A stretch of DNA of 64,000 bases from Asterias rubens (GCF_902459465.1 NC_047066.1:7877047-7941046); one strand, 5' to 3'. Numbered from the stretch's first letter, positions 24,501 to 36,160 are shown. The notes: generated by a model not told the origin, from the letters alone. A program made the numbers and translations.

Positions 24501-25953
24501 GAATACAGGAGAAAACATTAACATTTGTAAATTTAATGTGAAAAAATGTTGACAGTATTAAATGGAATGAATAACTGACACTGCAATAAAAGTCATATTC
24601 ATAACGAAGGTAAAGTAACGTCTTAAAACATTATTAACATACCTTTTGGGGGATGTAAAGTGAAGCCATTCCGTGTGTAGTATTACATCTGTGCACTTTG
24701 CAGAACCTATACAAAAATAATTACAAAACAAATTAAACTGTTAGTGTTATGCCTTACTAAATTAAATTAAAAAATGGAATTGAATCATCAAAGGTTTCCA
24801 CAATTTATCAATGCAATTGAGTGAAATTAATGACAAACCTAAGTACTACAAATTTTTTGAACAAGCGCAGCTAACTATATTATCTTCTGATGACAGACTA
24901 CCGACTAGTTTTCTACTACTGTACACTATATTACTGTAGGACGGTCCACACTAGAAACTAGTTATTGAAGAAAGGGGGGTTAACTCATGTCATAATCATG
25001 TAGGTTCGAATCCCCCAACCAAGCCAACATTAAATTAATTAAAAAGGGCAAAATAGAGCTGTCAGTTTCATCAGACATCATTTATCATAAAAAGTTATTG
25101 GCATGATTTTTAATAATGTATGGACACCATACTATTACTACTACTAGTGCATAAATATAATAGAGGAACATCGTGGAGGAAGGAAGTATGGAAACACATA
25201 CAACAACACTGTCCTGCTGTAATAAACTAGTAACACAAACATTTTATTGCATGTTTGCTGCCTGCATACCGTATGCAGTAAGTTACATGTACACAAAATG
25301 TACGATGCATGAGTTATGCGTACGAGTCTACGAGTTTTACGACTCACGAACGAAGGCATACTTCTAATTGCTGGTATTTCTATATTAGGCTGTTTTAATC
25401 TTACCACTGAATGAAGTACAATGGTCTATAAATTATAAAGGGTACTTTTACTTTTGTTTCAAGACTTATTTTCACTCGTTAATTTACAAAAAGTAAAACA
25501 AAACATCGTTCAGTACTTACTAAAATCACCATACACAACACGTTACAGCCTGCCAAGCCTTCCATGTGATCTGTGTGTTGTCAAGCGGACAATGCACATG
25601 CGCGCAGCTCTTGTCCCCACGAAGACGAACATAATGCGCATTTTGCAGCGTGAGGGTTCGATCAGATTTGGGGATGAGTTCAGTTTGTGTCACTTCGTGA
25701 AACCGCCGGGTGGGCGCGCGCCGTTTTCACGAAGTGACAGTTATCTTGGTGTCAGTTCGTGAAAACGCAAACAGCGGTTTTCGACATGTATGTTACAAAA
25801 CGTAAAACCGTTAAATACCATGGCAACACTTTTTTGACTTTTAAACTCAATGACAATGAAGATTTCCTTCAACCCTAACGGAATATGTAAAAAAAAAAAA
25901 ATCCGAAAAGGCTTACTTTTTGACATTCGTGTCACTTCGTGGGACCGGTGACG
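21579..25953. mobile_element. 4.4-kb DNA transposon with 36-bp terminal inverted repeats
   Basis: The left end (21579-21614) begins CGTCAGCGGTCCCACGAAG. The right end (25918-25953) is its reverse complement with one mismatch. Both ends are flanked by ATCT (21575-21578 and 25954-25957). The paralogous unoccupied site at 10278-10281 has a single AACT, consistent with a 4-bp target-site duplication. Inside each end lie copies of a subterminal motif GTGTCACTTCGTGAAAACGC (21811, 21863, 21915, 22215, 22267; 25687, an inverted copy ending 25738, 25749), whose core also occurs in the termini. The left 0.7 kb is internally duplicated (about 21655-22000 and 22060-22380). No transposase-like frame longer than about 100 codons exists, so the copy is non-autonomous. 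The superfamily is unassigned; 4-bp duplications occur in Sola and Academ groups. Confidence 0.88.
23597..25620 (-). ncRNA. Candidate spliced non-coding transcript inside the 4.4-kb transposon
   Basis: Minus-strand segments with good splice borders line up. A first exon ends at 25521 (TTTA|GTAAGT). An exon spans 24706-24643 (TTTTTGTATAG| to |GTATGT), another spans 24345-24193 (TTATTCAG| to |GTTTGT), and a last exon starts at 23887 (GATTGCAG|) and runs past AATAAA at 23619-23614. Joined in this order no long reading frame results (the frame from the first exon stops within the second). It may be a non-coding RNA, a decayed captured gene, or chance. Confidence 0.28.
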
Positions 25954-25957
25954 ATCT

Positions 25958-26235
25958 GTGACCTCAGGATTGGGCGGGGGGGTGGCTAGTGTAACGGGTG
26001 GATCCCGGGGCCTTCTTGGTTTAGCTTTTAGCATTTTGGGGTGGAAAACCAAGACATCGTAACCCTACAAAACCAACGAAAGAAACACACCTTTAATAAG
26101 CACTTCTAATCCACACAAATATTTTAATTTCTGTAACATAAACGGGCTCATTAGTATTTACTCCCCATAACTCAACTAGGCCGAGTATGCATGTAACCAT
26201 GGTGATCTCTCTACCCCCATTGAAGGGGGGTAGTA
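25958..26235. repeat. Duplicated flank block, right half
   Basis: Matches 10282-10615 (AACGGGTGGATCC, TTTAGCTTTTAGCATTTTGG, ACTCCCCATAACTCAACTAG, CATGGTGATCTCTCTACCCC). It is separated from its left half (21411-21578) by the transposon. Confidence 0.75.
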
Positions 26236-27034
26236 CATAACTTACTCCAAGCTACATTCCCGGACAAAATGCTTGTGCCACCCTTTCCTGATACAACAGT
26301 ACCCTGTGCAGTTCCCATTCACATTCACATTCAAGACATTCGCACCCCCCTCCCCCGCTGAATGTTGATTGTAATTCGGAACACAGTCGGCAAATGGAAC
26401 CAACATTGAAAGGGGGCAGGGGGGCCCAACGAGATATGGCCGGGATTGTAGCTTGGCCCCGCGGTTATTTTGACAATTTCGCGTGCTTTGCATATACGTG
26501 TTCATGGCTTCAGACGAGAGAACGGAGCAGCCTGAAGCCGTATCCGAAGCCAAAGCCGTGGAATAAAAAGGGCCTAGCACAGTGTTAAACTATTATAGAA
26601 CCGCAAGTGTGCTCCCAAAATTTCCTCCTTCATGGTACAAACTATTTCTGTTAGCGCCCTCTTTTGAATCATCCTCCTACAACCCACGTTAATTTCGAGG
26701 GGGACCGAATCTCCGGCGGACAGAATTCGCTGGAACAACACTCTCCCGCATCATTACACACTAATATAATTATAAATTAATCACTCTTTACATCCGAAAA
26801 ACCCCAAATCAGAAAATTTATGCCAGAATGTTTAACAACTGGAGAACAACAAATTTAGTAAAGCCGTTTATAATCTTGGACGTCAACATTTCAAGTTAAC
26901 TTCTGATTAATAGTCGAGTCGAAATTTGAGTATGCTTTTTATCGCGTGTGGGAGCCCACCCACGGCAGGCGCGGTCCAGGAAGACCCACCAGGACCATGC
27001 TTTTTTGGATGCAGAACTTTTCCTAAGTCCTACG

Positions 27035-27295
27035 ATTAATCCTAAGTTAAAAAGAGTTTGGTGAAATCGACGGCTGGTCGAGGATGCAGGAGTTAAGGAA
27101 GAGCAAATCAGTCATTGTATGCAGGATAGAGTTGTGTGGCGTGTCTGACATCGAGACTGTCTCGAATCCTAAGTTAAGAAGAGTTTGGTAAAATCGACGG
27201 CTGGTCGAGGATCATGAGTTAACAACAAGGAGGAGCTAATCAGTTGTATGCAGGATAGAGTTGTGTGGCGTGTCAGGCATTGAGCCCGGCTCAGG
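27035..27295. repeat. Tandem duplication, two units of about 125 bp
   Basis: The stretch from CCTAAGTTAA(A/G)AAGAGTTTGG through ATCGACGGCTGGTCGAGGAT to ATGCAGGATAGAGTTGTGTG occurs twice in succession with small indels. Confidence 0.7.
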
Positions 27296-27364
27296 CATGC
27301 GGCAACGCGACAACTTGGGTCAACTGAGTGAATGCATGAGTTTTTTCGCAAACATAATGTTAAC

Positions 27365-27710
27365 TTGAGTCCAATATTCGATTAAAATAACTATTCGTTG
27401 TATTTTCAATAATGTGTCCTGTCTTTTTTTGATGGGGTAAGGATGAGATAATGAAATTTCAAGGTGGGGCAATCGGGAGTCCAAAAACCTACTTTTTCAA
27501 GATTCATTGGAATTTATAAGTTTAAATATAGTTTAAGTTAAAATTCAATATTCGATTCGGGTGGTTTGTTTTCGGTACAGTCCAATATTCGATTAAAATA
27601 ACTATTCGAGTTATTTTCGGTATCGTATCCTTGGTTTTTTTCCTGATGAGTGAGGATGACATATTGCGATTTTAAGGTCTAGAGCAATCAGGAGTCCAGA
27701 AACGTCTTTT
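27365..27710. repeat. Tandem duplication, two units of about 210 bp
   Basis: GTCCAATATTCGATTAAAAT followed by GTCC..GGATGA..CAATC(G/A)GGAGTCCA(A/G)AAAC occurs at about 27370 and 27580. No coding content. Confidence 0.6.
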
Positions 27711-27726
27711 TATCGGATTTCTTTGA

Positions 27727-27732
27727 TTTAAT
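27727..27732 (-). terminator. Possible poly(A) signal of gene C (ATTAAA)
   Basis: ATTAAA on the minus strand about 90 bp after the TAA of gene C. The region is AT-rich, so chance occurrence is possible. Confidence 0.25.
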
Positions 27733-27823
27733 AAATTAAAATATAATTTGATTTTTAAATCTGGGTAATATTCCCAAAATTAATGTGCTTTCTTTCAAAA
27801 CATTTTAGATATAAAGCTCTGAT

Positions 27824-30800
27824 TTACGAGGAATCATCACGACGCATTATCATTGCAGTGCGCGTTATTTGCTGGTAGATGGTGCTCCACACGATGCCGC
27901 GGCCGTACTCATCGGCTGGGGGTATCTGAGAATACTCGCCGTTCAGGTTACTGCGCCGCCCGACACCCCAGCCTGTAGATGTGCATCGATAGAACCACCA
28001 ACCTCCCTTCAACTCATCGGCGCAGTTCAGATCGGGTTCGGCGTCGTTGTCCTGATTGTACGTCGTGAAGGGCTGTCCGTTGGATGGTGGTTCACCGCCG
28101 GGAGGAGGGGACAGACAGTCACCTGAAATAGATACAGATAAATCATATAAAAATAGAGTGACAACTTGTTTAAAAATTAACCATCGTCATTGTCATCATT
28201 GTGTTGTTGTCGTCGACGTCGTTGCCATCCTCTGTCGACCCGTGTGTATATATCTGTTCTTTTTGTTCTAGCCTTTTTGAGTTACAGTGTATTGACCATG
28301 AGTAATATTGTTATAATATTTCAAATTAAGTTCATAGTAAATGTACAAAACCCAAACTCAAAACCTGTCATATTTTAACCATAGTCATGCTACCACTTTG
28401 ACTAAAAGGTTTTGGGGACTCTTTGTAGAACACAAGCACAATAACATTGTCCACATTAAAATGTAACGGTTTGAATATAATGATGGTTGAAAGCTTCCCT
28501 TAAAATATTACTTGCTGAGGTGTTCTATAGTTTTTGACGTTTTTGTCACGAAATTAATTTTTACCTCAGTGAGATGAAAATTAGATGAAAATTATTTTAT
28601 CATGTAAAATGTATTTATCATTTACGGTAAATACATTTTAAATGCTAAAAATAAGACAAACTATTTTTAGCGATATTGTTTTCCTAATTTCTCAAAATGT
28701 ACAGCACCTCAGCAAGTAGGCCTACTATTTCAAGGGAAGCTTTATACTATCGTTTCTTCAAACTGTGTATGTTTAATGTCAACTGAAGACATTGTATTTT
28801 GTGTTACAAAAAGTACCCAGGCCCTTTATATTATGACAGAGTTGAATATCCTTTTTTCCCAGCAAATTCATCTATGCTACAATTCAGTTCTCATTTCAAT
28901 GCCTAAAAAATATCACAGTGCACTTTCTGAAGACTGTAGGATGACTGTCTAATTATTGTGAAAAGTTATGACAATGCTCAAACACCTCCAGACACTAAGC
29001 CCAGTGCTGATGGTTTTGCTTATCATAAATCCAGTAGCAACCCCACACGCACATTAATATAGAAAGATGAACCGCTGATCTGTTTCCACGCGAAATCTAC
29101 GTTATGAGTAACACATTATTTATCTTATTTCGGCCTCTGACTGTTTTCATTTTATTAATCAACCATTTCAATTCAATCAAATGAAATTTAGTTTAATAGT
29201 ACATGTAATTCATATAATACATTTGTTACAGCATAGTAATTATCAAAATGGTAATGAAGATACTGATGTAACACTTAAACAGCTCACAGAACACATTCGA
29301 ATTGTTACAAACTGTGTAATAGCTCACTTACTCAAACCATACGGGGAGCTCAGAGTGCTAAATTCCCCAACATGAAGAGTGTAGTTCTCTCCATCGACAC
29401 GGAAATCATTATACGCCCCAGACTGGTGGTTTGGCGAACCAGCCACATCTAGCCTCACTCTCATCTGCCATTCCTCGTCTACGGGTTCAGTGAGACGACG
29501 GAGGATCTCGTTCCCCAGCCAGAACGACCCTTCCTTGTCACCGAAACCATCCCTATACTCGCCCCAGCTGCGGATGAAACTCACCGTGTCGTCCACGCGT
29601 CTCTGGAAAACCTATGAAATAAAATAACGAACTTTTAATTTGATAAAAGGAGGGGCGGAACGGTAGGACTGAAAGAGAGGGGAGGTGAGGGTGTGGCTAT
29701 AAAGTATAGTCTCAGTATAATGCGTAATAAACACAACATTTTGCTCATAAAAAAAAATATCAAACAAATATCAAACACATGCGAATAACCTATAGATGCC
29801 ATGTAACTCACATTGTTGTTATTTTTCCTTTGCAATTAGATAAAACAAAATAAATTTTGTTGTCAAATTTTGAACAATGTCTCAATGACGGTTCTTTTGA
29901 TAAAAGTGTTAGTATCACCATATATTTATTATGAACTATTACATTTCGAGTTTCAGTTACATTGAATAGAACTAAGTAATCTTCTCAATATACAACTTAC
30001 TATCCATCCCTTTTCAGTTTTCGTATTCATGTTACAATAGACCTCCAGGCCGTCAGGATACTGAGATGGGGTGATATTGTATACACCACTCTTGTTGTGA
30101 CCAGCGTCGAGCAAGGCCTGGCAGTCAACGTATACGGGCTTGGTGGTCGTCGTAGTAGGTTCAGTGGGTGTAGTTGGTGGAACCGTCGTAGTTGGCGGGT
30201 CGATGGTCGTAGTTGGCTGGACAGTGGTCGTAGTTGACGGGTCCTTGTTGGTGGTTAGTGGGTCAGTGGTGGTGGTCGGCGGGTCCGTGGTCGTAGTTGG
30301 CGGGTCTTTGTTGGTAGTTGGCGGGTCTGTGGTCGTAGTTGGCGGGTCAGTGGTGGTGGTTGGCGGGTCGGTGGTCGTAGTTGGTGGCTCAGTGCTCGTA
30401 GTTGGCGGGTCCGTGGTCGTAGTTGGCGTTTTGCTGACCGTCGAGGTTGGTGGTTCGGTGGTCTTGGGTGAAGGGTTGTTTTTCGTGGTTGACGGTTCAC
30501 TCACCGTACTTATAAGGTCAGTGGTCGATGTCATCGGGTTAGTGGTCGATGTCTTTGGGTAAGTGGCTGTAGTTTCGGAGCTAGTGGTCCGGCCAGAGGT
30601 AGATCTCTGCGTGCCTGTTTTTGAAAAAAGGGACATGTTTTTTTCAAACATAAGATTATATGCTTGTGAACAATAAAAACTATTTTTTTAGTAATTGTTT
30701 GTCACGATTTATATGTTACAGATTTTCTCTTCAAATATCGCGCCTCGATGGACGTCACGAACAGCGCCCTCTCGGGTCGGGGCCTACTCCTGTTAATCTG

Positions 30801-33352
30801 TTAATAAAATGAGAACCAATTTTTTAGAACAAGTTAGTTAACTGTTTGTTCATATTCCACTCATCGAAACACATATCTTTATTTTAGTGACAAAAGCTTT
30901 TTTTAAAGAAATTCCACTTCCAGGTGACTTTAATACCACCGCCACCAACAGTTTAGTTGGAGGGAAATCCTCCCTAAATGTCAACAGACGAAAGGCTATT
31001 CACTTCTCACCAGATCCCCTGAATTACTGCCAGACATGTTGACATTCCAAGCATTAGATACCTACCTTTCGGTGTAGTCTTAAGACCAGGACATCTTCTC
31101 TTGATCTCGTGAAGGAATGACTTCACCCAGGCGTATGCAGAGCCTTCGTCGCCATCAAGGTGATGTAGCGGACAGCGATAACACAGACCCATGCCCTCAT
31201 CTGATGAAGCCGAATTTGCTAAAACAAAAGTGTAAAAAATAATTAAACAAAAACCACTCCAAACTGTGCTTTTATGACTCACTCCTTTCAAAGAATAGTT
31301 TTCAGACTGGTGTAACTTGTTACCTGTTTCAAAAAAATGGGCGCAGCAAAATTATGCCATGACTTTCCAACACATTCAGCCCCACTCTCCCCGTCCCAGC
31401 ACCATTTCAGAGGCCCCATTCTTTCAACATGATCAAAATAATGATAGTTTTTCTATTCTGTTTTTGAAAAACCCATTCTTACATCCTTTGTCTTCATACC
31501 CGCGGGGTAAATAATAAAGTGAGCAAAGGGAAGAACGGACAACTAGACCGTCGTAGCTTCAAGTCTGTGACCGTGGCTTTTAGTCTACCCGATAGCCAAC
31601 ACTTTATTGCCTGAAATAGCGCCCTCTTGCAGATTAACCTCCCCCTAAGAGTCTACGATCACTTTATCGATGGCCATGTGGGCATTTTCGTGGCTGCTTT
31701 AGAGAAATAACCCTGACCCCGGACTTGAAATCAGGTCTAGGAATAAACATGCGGTGTGCTGAAAACTAACCAATCCGTCTTTGAAAACAATAACTCCCTT
31801 TTACTGGACCTCCTGTGCCACGGCAAGTTGCAATATCTCAGAAGACAAATTCTTAGATAAATTATTTTATAACATGCCTCTTGTTTGTTTTGTATTTTGG
31901 TTGGCTGAAACACGGTCACGAGGGATAAACAAAGTCTAGTGCTCGCGTGCGCGTGTTTTGCGGGAATAGTGCCCAACGGGCACTAGTGCCTGGTTACAGC
32001 GCCCTCTCTTGACTTGAACTGTGAAAAGCAACTACAAAACTTCCTTTCTTTTCCAGAGTTCTGTTCTTATTTCACATTTAAGACCGAGGTGTGTTATAAA
32101 ACACATTGGCTGGCCTATATCTGGTAATTAGTATACGTCTTTTCCCCCCTTGGGCCTGTGACCAGAAGAGGGACATATTTCCGGCCTCTTCTGGTCACTC
32201 AAAGTTCCTTGGGGGAATATACTTACACTAGTTACCTAAATTCCAGTCTATATGTATAATAGTCTGGATTGTGGCAGGGCAAGCTTCAAAGTAATGGTAC
32301 ACACCAATCCAGAAGACAAATTCTTAGATAAATTATTAGTTTAGAGTGTGACAGGGCGAGCTTCAAGGTATACTAAAATGTTGATGAGTATCAATATGAC
32401 ATTGAGTTACACATGGAAATACGAATCTGTAGGTTTTCCCGGCCAATTAAAACAACATTGGTTTTAATATCCGCGGTTTATTCAATTTCGTTTGAAAATG
32501 AATGCAGTCCGTTGAATAATCAGCATTCAGCATGCAGTAAATGGGAGTAATTCAATGTCACCGATTTAACATTCACTGGTCTAGTACGATTATTCCATCT
32601 TTATTGGATTCATCCAATTTTGTAAAAACCAACAGCAAGTGTAAGAAGGTTGTAAAAATTCAACTTATAATGGTCAAAGATAGTATTGAATGCCTAAATA
32701 TACATGGACAAGAATTACTAAAACGAATCTGAGTGCGAAAAACGAAAATTATGACGTTTGCACAAAAACGAAATTGAATGCAGAAGGTTTTTTGCTGAAA
32801 TTGGCGGCCGGGAAAACCTATAGTAAACGCAAGTTGTATCACCCAAATCGTATCACACATCTTTAAAGGCAGTGGACACTACTGGTAATTACTCAAAATA
32901 TTTATTAGCACAAAACCTCAATTGGTAACGAGTAATGGGGACAGGTTGATAGTATAAAACATTGTGAGAAACGGCTCCCTCTGAAGTAATGTAGTTTTCG
33001 AGAAAGAAGTAATTTTCCACGAATTTGATTTCGAGACCTCAGATTTAGAACTTGAGGTCTCGAAATCAACCATCTAAACCCACACATCTTCGTGTGACAA
33101 GGGTGTTTTTTCTTTCATTATTATCTCGCAACTTCGATGACCCATTGAGCTGAAATTTTCACAGGTTTGTTATCTTATGCATAATGTTGAGATACAGCAA
33201 GTGAGAAGACTGGTCTTTGACAATTACACTGTCTTTAAATCGTGGCAAAAATGATGTCATCAACAGCTTATTAAGGATATTAAAGAAATAGATACCAAAA
33301 GCTTACCATAAACAACTGCCAGAAGTGTCACCACGGCCACATAAAGTGACAT
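27824..33352 (-). CDS. Fibrinogen-related protein C, Thr/Pro-rich stalk, 5 exons, intact
   Basis: Coding exons 33352-33307, 31218-31066, 30614-30001, 29611-29332 and 28122-27824, phases 1,1,0,1, giving 463 residues. The signal peptide is MSLYVAVVTLLAVVYA with a likely cleavage shortly after, in NSASSDEG. Next come the three-Cys mini-domain (GLCYRC ... RRCPGLKTTPK), about 150 residues of Thr/Pro/Asp heptads (a probable O-glycosylated stalk), and the fibrinogen C domain: DCQALLDAGHNKSGVYNI, EVYCNM, GWIVFQRRVDD, FWLGNE, DQDNDAEPDLNCADE and GGWWFYRC, ending RRDDSS. The Cys positions and the DxDND calcium motif are those of the family. A secreted pattern-recognition or adhesion role is inferred from ficolin/FREP relatives. 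Compared with gene B the stalk is 21 residues (three heptads) shorter. It appears to be the functional member of the recent B/C pair. Confidence 0.85.
28410..28825. repeat. Palindromic MITE (family 3) in gene C intron 4
   Basis: Same position and sequence as the gene B copy at 13430-13860, apart from small indels. Confidence 0.7.
30165..30585 (-). repeat. Coding heptad minisatellite in gene C exon 3
   Basis: Same unit order as gene B but without three heptads between TSTTNPM and TTDLIST. The antisense strand gives long Val/Gly-rich open frames, which are shadows. Confidence 0.85.
31870..32240. repeat. Inverted-repeat element, related to 48180-48600
   Basis: Shared blocks with the right-hand copy, in opposite orientation: TTGTATTTTGGTTGGCTGAAAC, CAGCGCCCTCTCTTGACTTG, GGTGTGTTATAAAACACA, and a small hairpin of CCTTGGGCCTGTGACCAGAAGAGG with its complement. 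It lies in gene C intron 1. Confidence 0.6.
32427..32823. mobile_element. MITE family 4, 397 bp
   Basis: Ends CTGTAGGTTTTCCCGGCC and GGCCGGGAAAACCTATAG (inverted), with interior CAATTTCGTTTGAAAA and its complement. Relatives are at 6410-6826 and 18090-18450. It lies in gene C intron 1. Confidence 0.7.
32863..33238 (-). mobile_element. Family-1 MITE in gene C intron 1
   Basis: Flanked by TTAA on both sides (32863-32866 and 33235-33238). The interior palindrome GATTTCGAGACCTC...GAGGTCTCGAAATC is present. It sits about 70 bp from the signal exon of gene C. Confidence 0.8.
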
Positions 33353-33466
33353 CTTGGTCGCCTCTTTTGTCAGTGTCGTTGAACGTTATTTGTTATTCAG
33401 AGTCACCACATAATGGTGTTGAGCTGCCGATCGGAGGCGTTAATGTTGTGGGGGAAAACGCGAAAC

Positions 33467-33484
33467 ATCCAGGCATTAAAAAGG
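33467..33484 (-). promoter_or_regulatory. Core promoter of gene C (TTTTTAAT-GCCTGGAT)
   Basis: The minus strand reads TTTTTAATGCCTGGATG about 120-130 bp before the ATG. A GCGTTTTCCCCC-like stretch following it is shared with gene B. Confidence 0.45.
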
Positions 33485-33772
33485 AACCGAACGCTGCAGC
33501 CTTTTCAGGATGCTGTTTAATTACTGCATGGCTAATTAAGTACCAATAATCGTCCTTGTGTGTTAACGCACCAATAAATCATGTTAACGTTGTTGACAGA
33601 GTAATTTGATGAATGACAATAACTTTATTGTTATAGATCGGAGAATCATTCCTGGAAATTGGATTTCAATTGTGAATTCTTGTCTGCAGGCTCAATGTAT
33701 GTTGCTGCCACACTCACTTCATGGTGTAGCTATAGTTGTCTGGTAGGCCTAACAAACTAATTATTTGTCTTA

Positions 33773-34440
33773 AAGGCACTGGTGTGACGGTTCATTAAGA
33801 GTTAAGACTATATCCTTATCTCGTTTTAGGACGAGTTACTCAGGGCTAGCCTTAAGTTTTTAATATCTCCTAGGACTATTCACAAGTTAGGACTAGAGCC
33901 CGGATCATACTTCCTGCGAATAGGAATGCGATACGAATTTTGACGAGAAATTGGCACCAGTGGGGTCGATTTCACAAAGAGTTAGGACTAGTCCTAACTT
34001 AGGACTAGCCCTAAACTTAGGACTAGTCCTAGGAGATACTAAAAACGTAGGGCAGAGTACCTCGTCCGAACTCGATATGTGACAAGTCTTAACTCTTTGT
34101 GAAATTGGCACTTGGACGCGATTGGATTGTCAAAGACCAGTATTCTCACTTGGTGTATGCATACAAATAATAACAAACTTGTGAAATTACTTGGTCATCG
34201 AATTTGCAAAAGAAAAAACACCCTTGTTGCATTTTACTTAAAAGCGCTTTTAGATGCATAATAAAAGACTTCAGCTGAAGTATTTTTTTATATTAAAACT
34301 ACGTTACTTCAGAGGGAGCCGTTTCCCACAATGTGTGTTTGTATAGTAAACTATCAAAAGCTCTCCATTGCTCGTTACCAAGCAAGTTGAAATGCTAACC
34401 ATTGTTTTGAGTGATTACCAATAGTGTACATTGACTTTAA
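33773..34440. repeat. Family-1 MITE interrupted by a TTAGGAC foldback
   Basis: TTAAAGGCACTGG (33773) is followed not by the usual MITE sequence but by a foldback with TTAGGACTAGTCCTA arms (about 33785-34120). The MITE resumes at ATTGTCAAAGACCAGTATTC and ends ACCAATAGTGTACATTGACTTTAA (34440). This is a clear nested insertion. Confidence 0.7.
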
Positions 34441-34449
34441 TCATGACTA

Positions 34450-35990
34450 TTTGAAAATCACATTATATCGGGTTTAAAAACTGTTCATGTAATGAAGTAA
34501 ACGTCAACTTTGAACCCCTGAACACCAGGGGGCGTCCGGCGTAAATTATTTCATCATCATAAGGGTCTATATTTATAAGTCAACTGTGGAGGGGAAATAA
34601 TAATGATCTATAAACGAGTCGAATTTAATTCTTTCGACTATCAAGTTTTATTTTGATGTTACTTTGTTTTTTCCCAACACAAGCTATATAGAGAGGGTTT
34701 TCTCATCCCACCTAGTTAAGTGTATTGTTTTAGGCGGCTGGGCGGTACGTTGGTAAAAAAAAAAAGGTTAAGGAGCATGATTGATATGGTGATTGTGTGT
34801 ATTGTCATAAAAGAAACATTATTCAAATGGATGCAAGGCAAAGAAATTGGATTTCGAGCAATACCTTAATTTTCAAATCCAATTTTGTATGGTTGGCATG
34901 CTCAAAGAAATCATCAAAGTTAACGGGTGGGTTCGGTGGTCTTTGGCTTTATGTGGACTGACATAGCAAGTCATCTCGATTCTTAAAATCAGAAAAATAA
35001 ATGTATATTTCACGGGTTGGCTGATCGTCCCATCTTTTATGTCAATTTCACATAGCGCGTGCGCACTAAACGTTTTGGTTGGCAAAATGATAGTCTGGTT
35101 CCCAGACCCAAAAATCTCCGACTAGGCTCTGTCGAATTTAGGGTCCGGTATCACCCAAAATCACGTGACCAAAAAGGAGGAATTACTCCTCTTTCGAAGT
35201 TATCCGAAATGTTCCGAACGTGTTGTCGTCAACATTCGGACAGTATCGTTCATGTTCGGTACGGACTCGTAATGTCAGTCCTGTCGGCCGTAGATCCAGG
35301 AGTTTTTATGCCAGTTATTGGCAATGCAGGCGTTGTGCCTGGTAAGTTTGTGTCCCTTTTCTTCAAAAATATTTTTTCAAAGGTGTTTTGACTTGAGTGT
35401 TCATTAGACATTGAATTGATTGAGGATTAAGTTTCATGATTTTTAAAAGTGGTAAAAATGGGGAAAAATCTGGTGACTAGCTGTCGAAATTATACGTATT
35501 GAACCAGATTGTCATTAATTGACGATCAAAATTAGCATAATATTTCATGGGAAGGGTCCATTGGTTGCTGTGGCAGCAGTACGTCATCATACCATTGGTG
35601 TTCTGCTTCACTGACCATCTTTGTTTATGCTTCACTGGTTCGTAACATGTCCATTTTGAAAACATTTCGTATGAACAAAATTGTATCATTTGAGATAACC
35701 CACAATCAGTCTACATAAATTGAAAGCGAAAAATTCATTTTTTGTAATCGGTTGTTTTATTTATACAAATAAAAATAGGTTGGCCTAGGCCTATAAAAAA
35801 GTGTCACACTAGTCGAAAACACGGATGCCAATGTGCAAAGGTATACTAAATAAATACTAGCATCATATTCAGCAAGCTTTTCATTCGTGTATTTTCTGAC
35901 AAAATTTAATTCTTTTAATATGTAATTGGTCTTGGTGAAAGTTTTGTCTTCAAAGGTGTGCATTTAACACTGGGTAAGACTGCATACGTA
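34450..35990. other. Intergenic; possible first exon at about 35270-35341
   Basis: Mostly unassigned. On the plus strand ATGTCAGTCCTGTCGGCCG opens a 23-codon frame reaching the good donor CCTG|GTAAGTTT (35342). No partner exon was identified, so this is only a candidate 5' exon. Confidence 0.2.
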
Positions 35991-35994
35991 ACTG

Positions 35995-36160
35995 TTAAAG
36001 GCAGTGGACACTATTGGTAATTACTCAAAATAATTAACATCATAAAACCTTTCTTGATTACGAGTAATGGGGAGAGGTTGGTGGTATAAAACATTGTGAG
36101 AAACAGCTCCGTCTGAAGTGACATAGTTCTCGAGAAAGAAGTAATTTTTCAGAAATGAGT
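35995..36160. repeat. Family-1 MITE, truncated
   Basis: TTAAAGGCAGTGGACACTAT start through CGAGAAAGAAGTAATTTTTC. It is cut off by the adjoining minisatellite. Confidence 0.75.
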
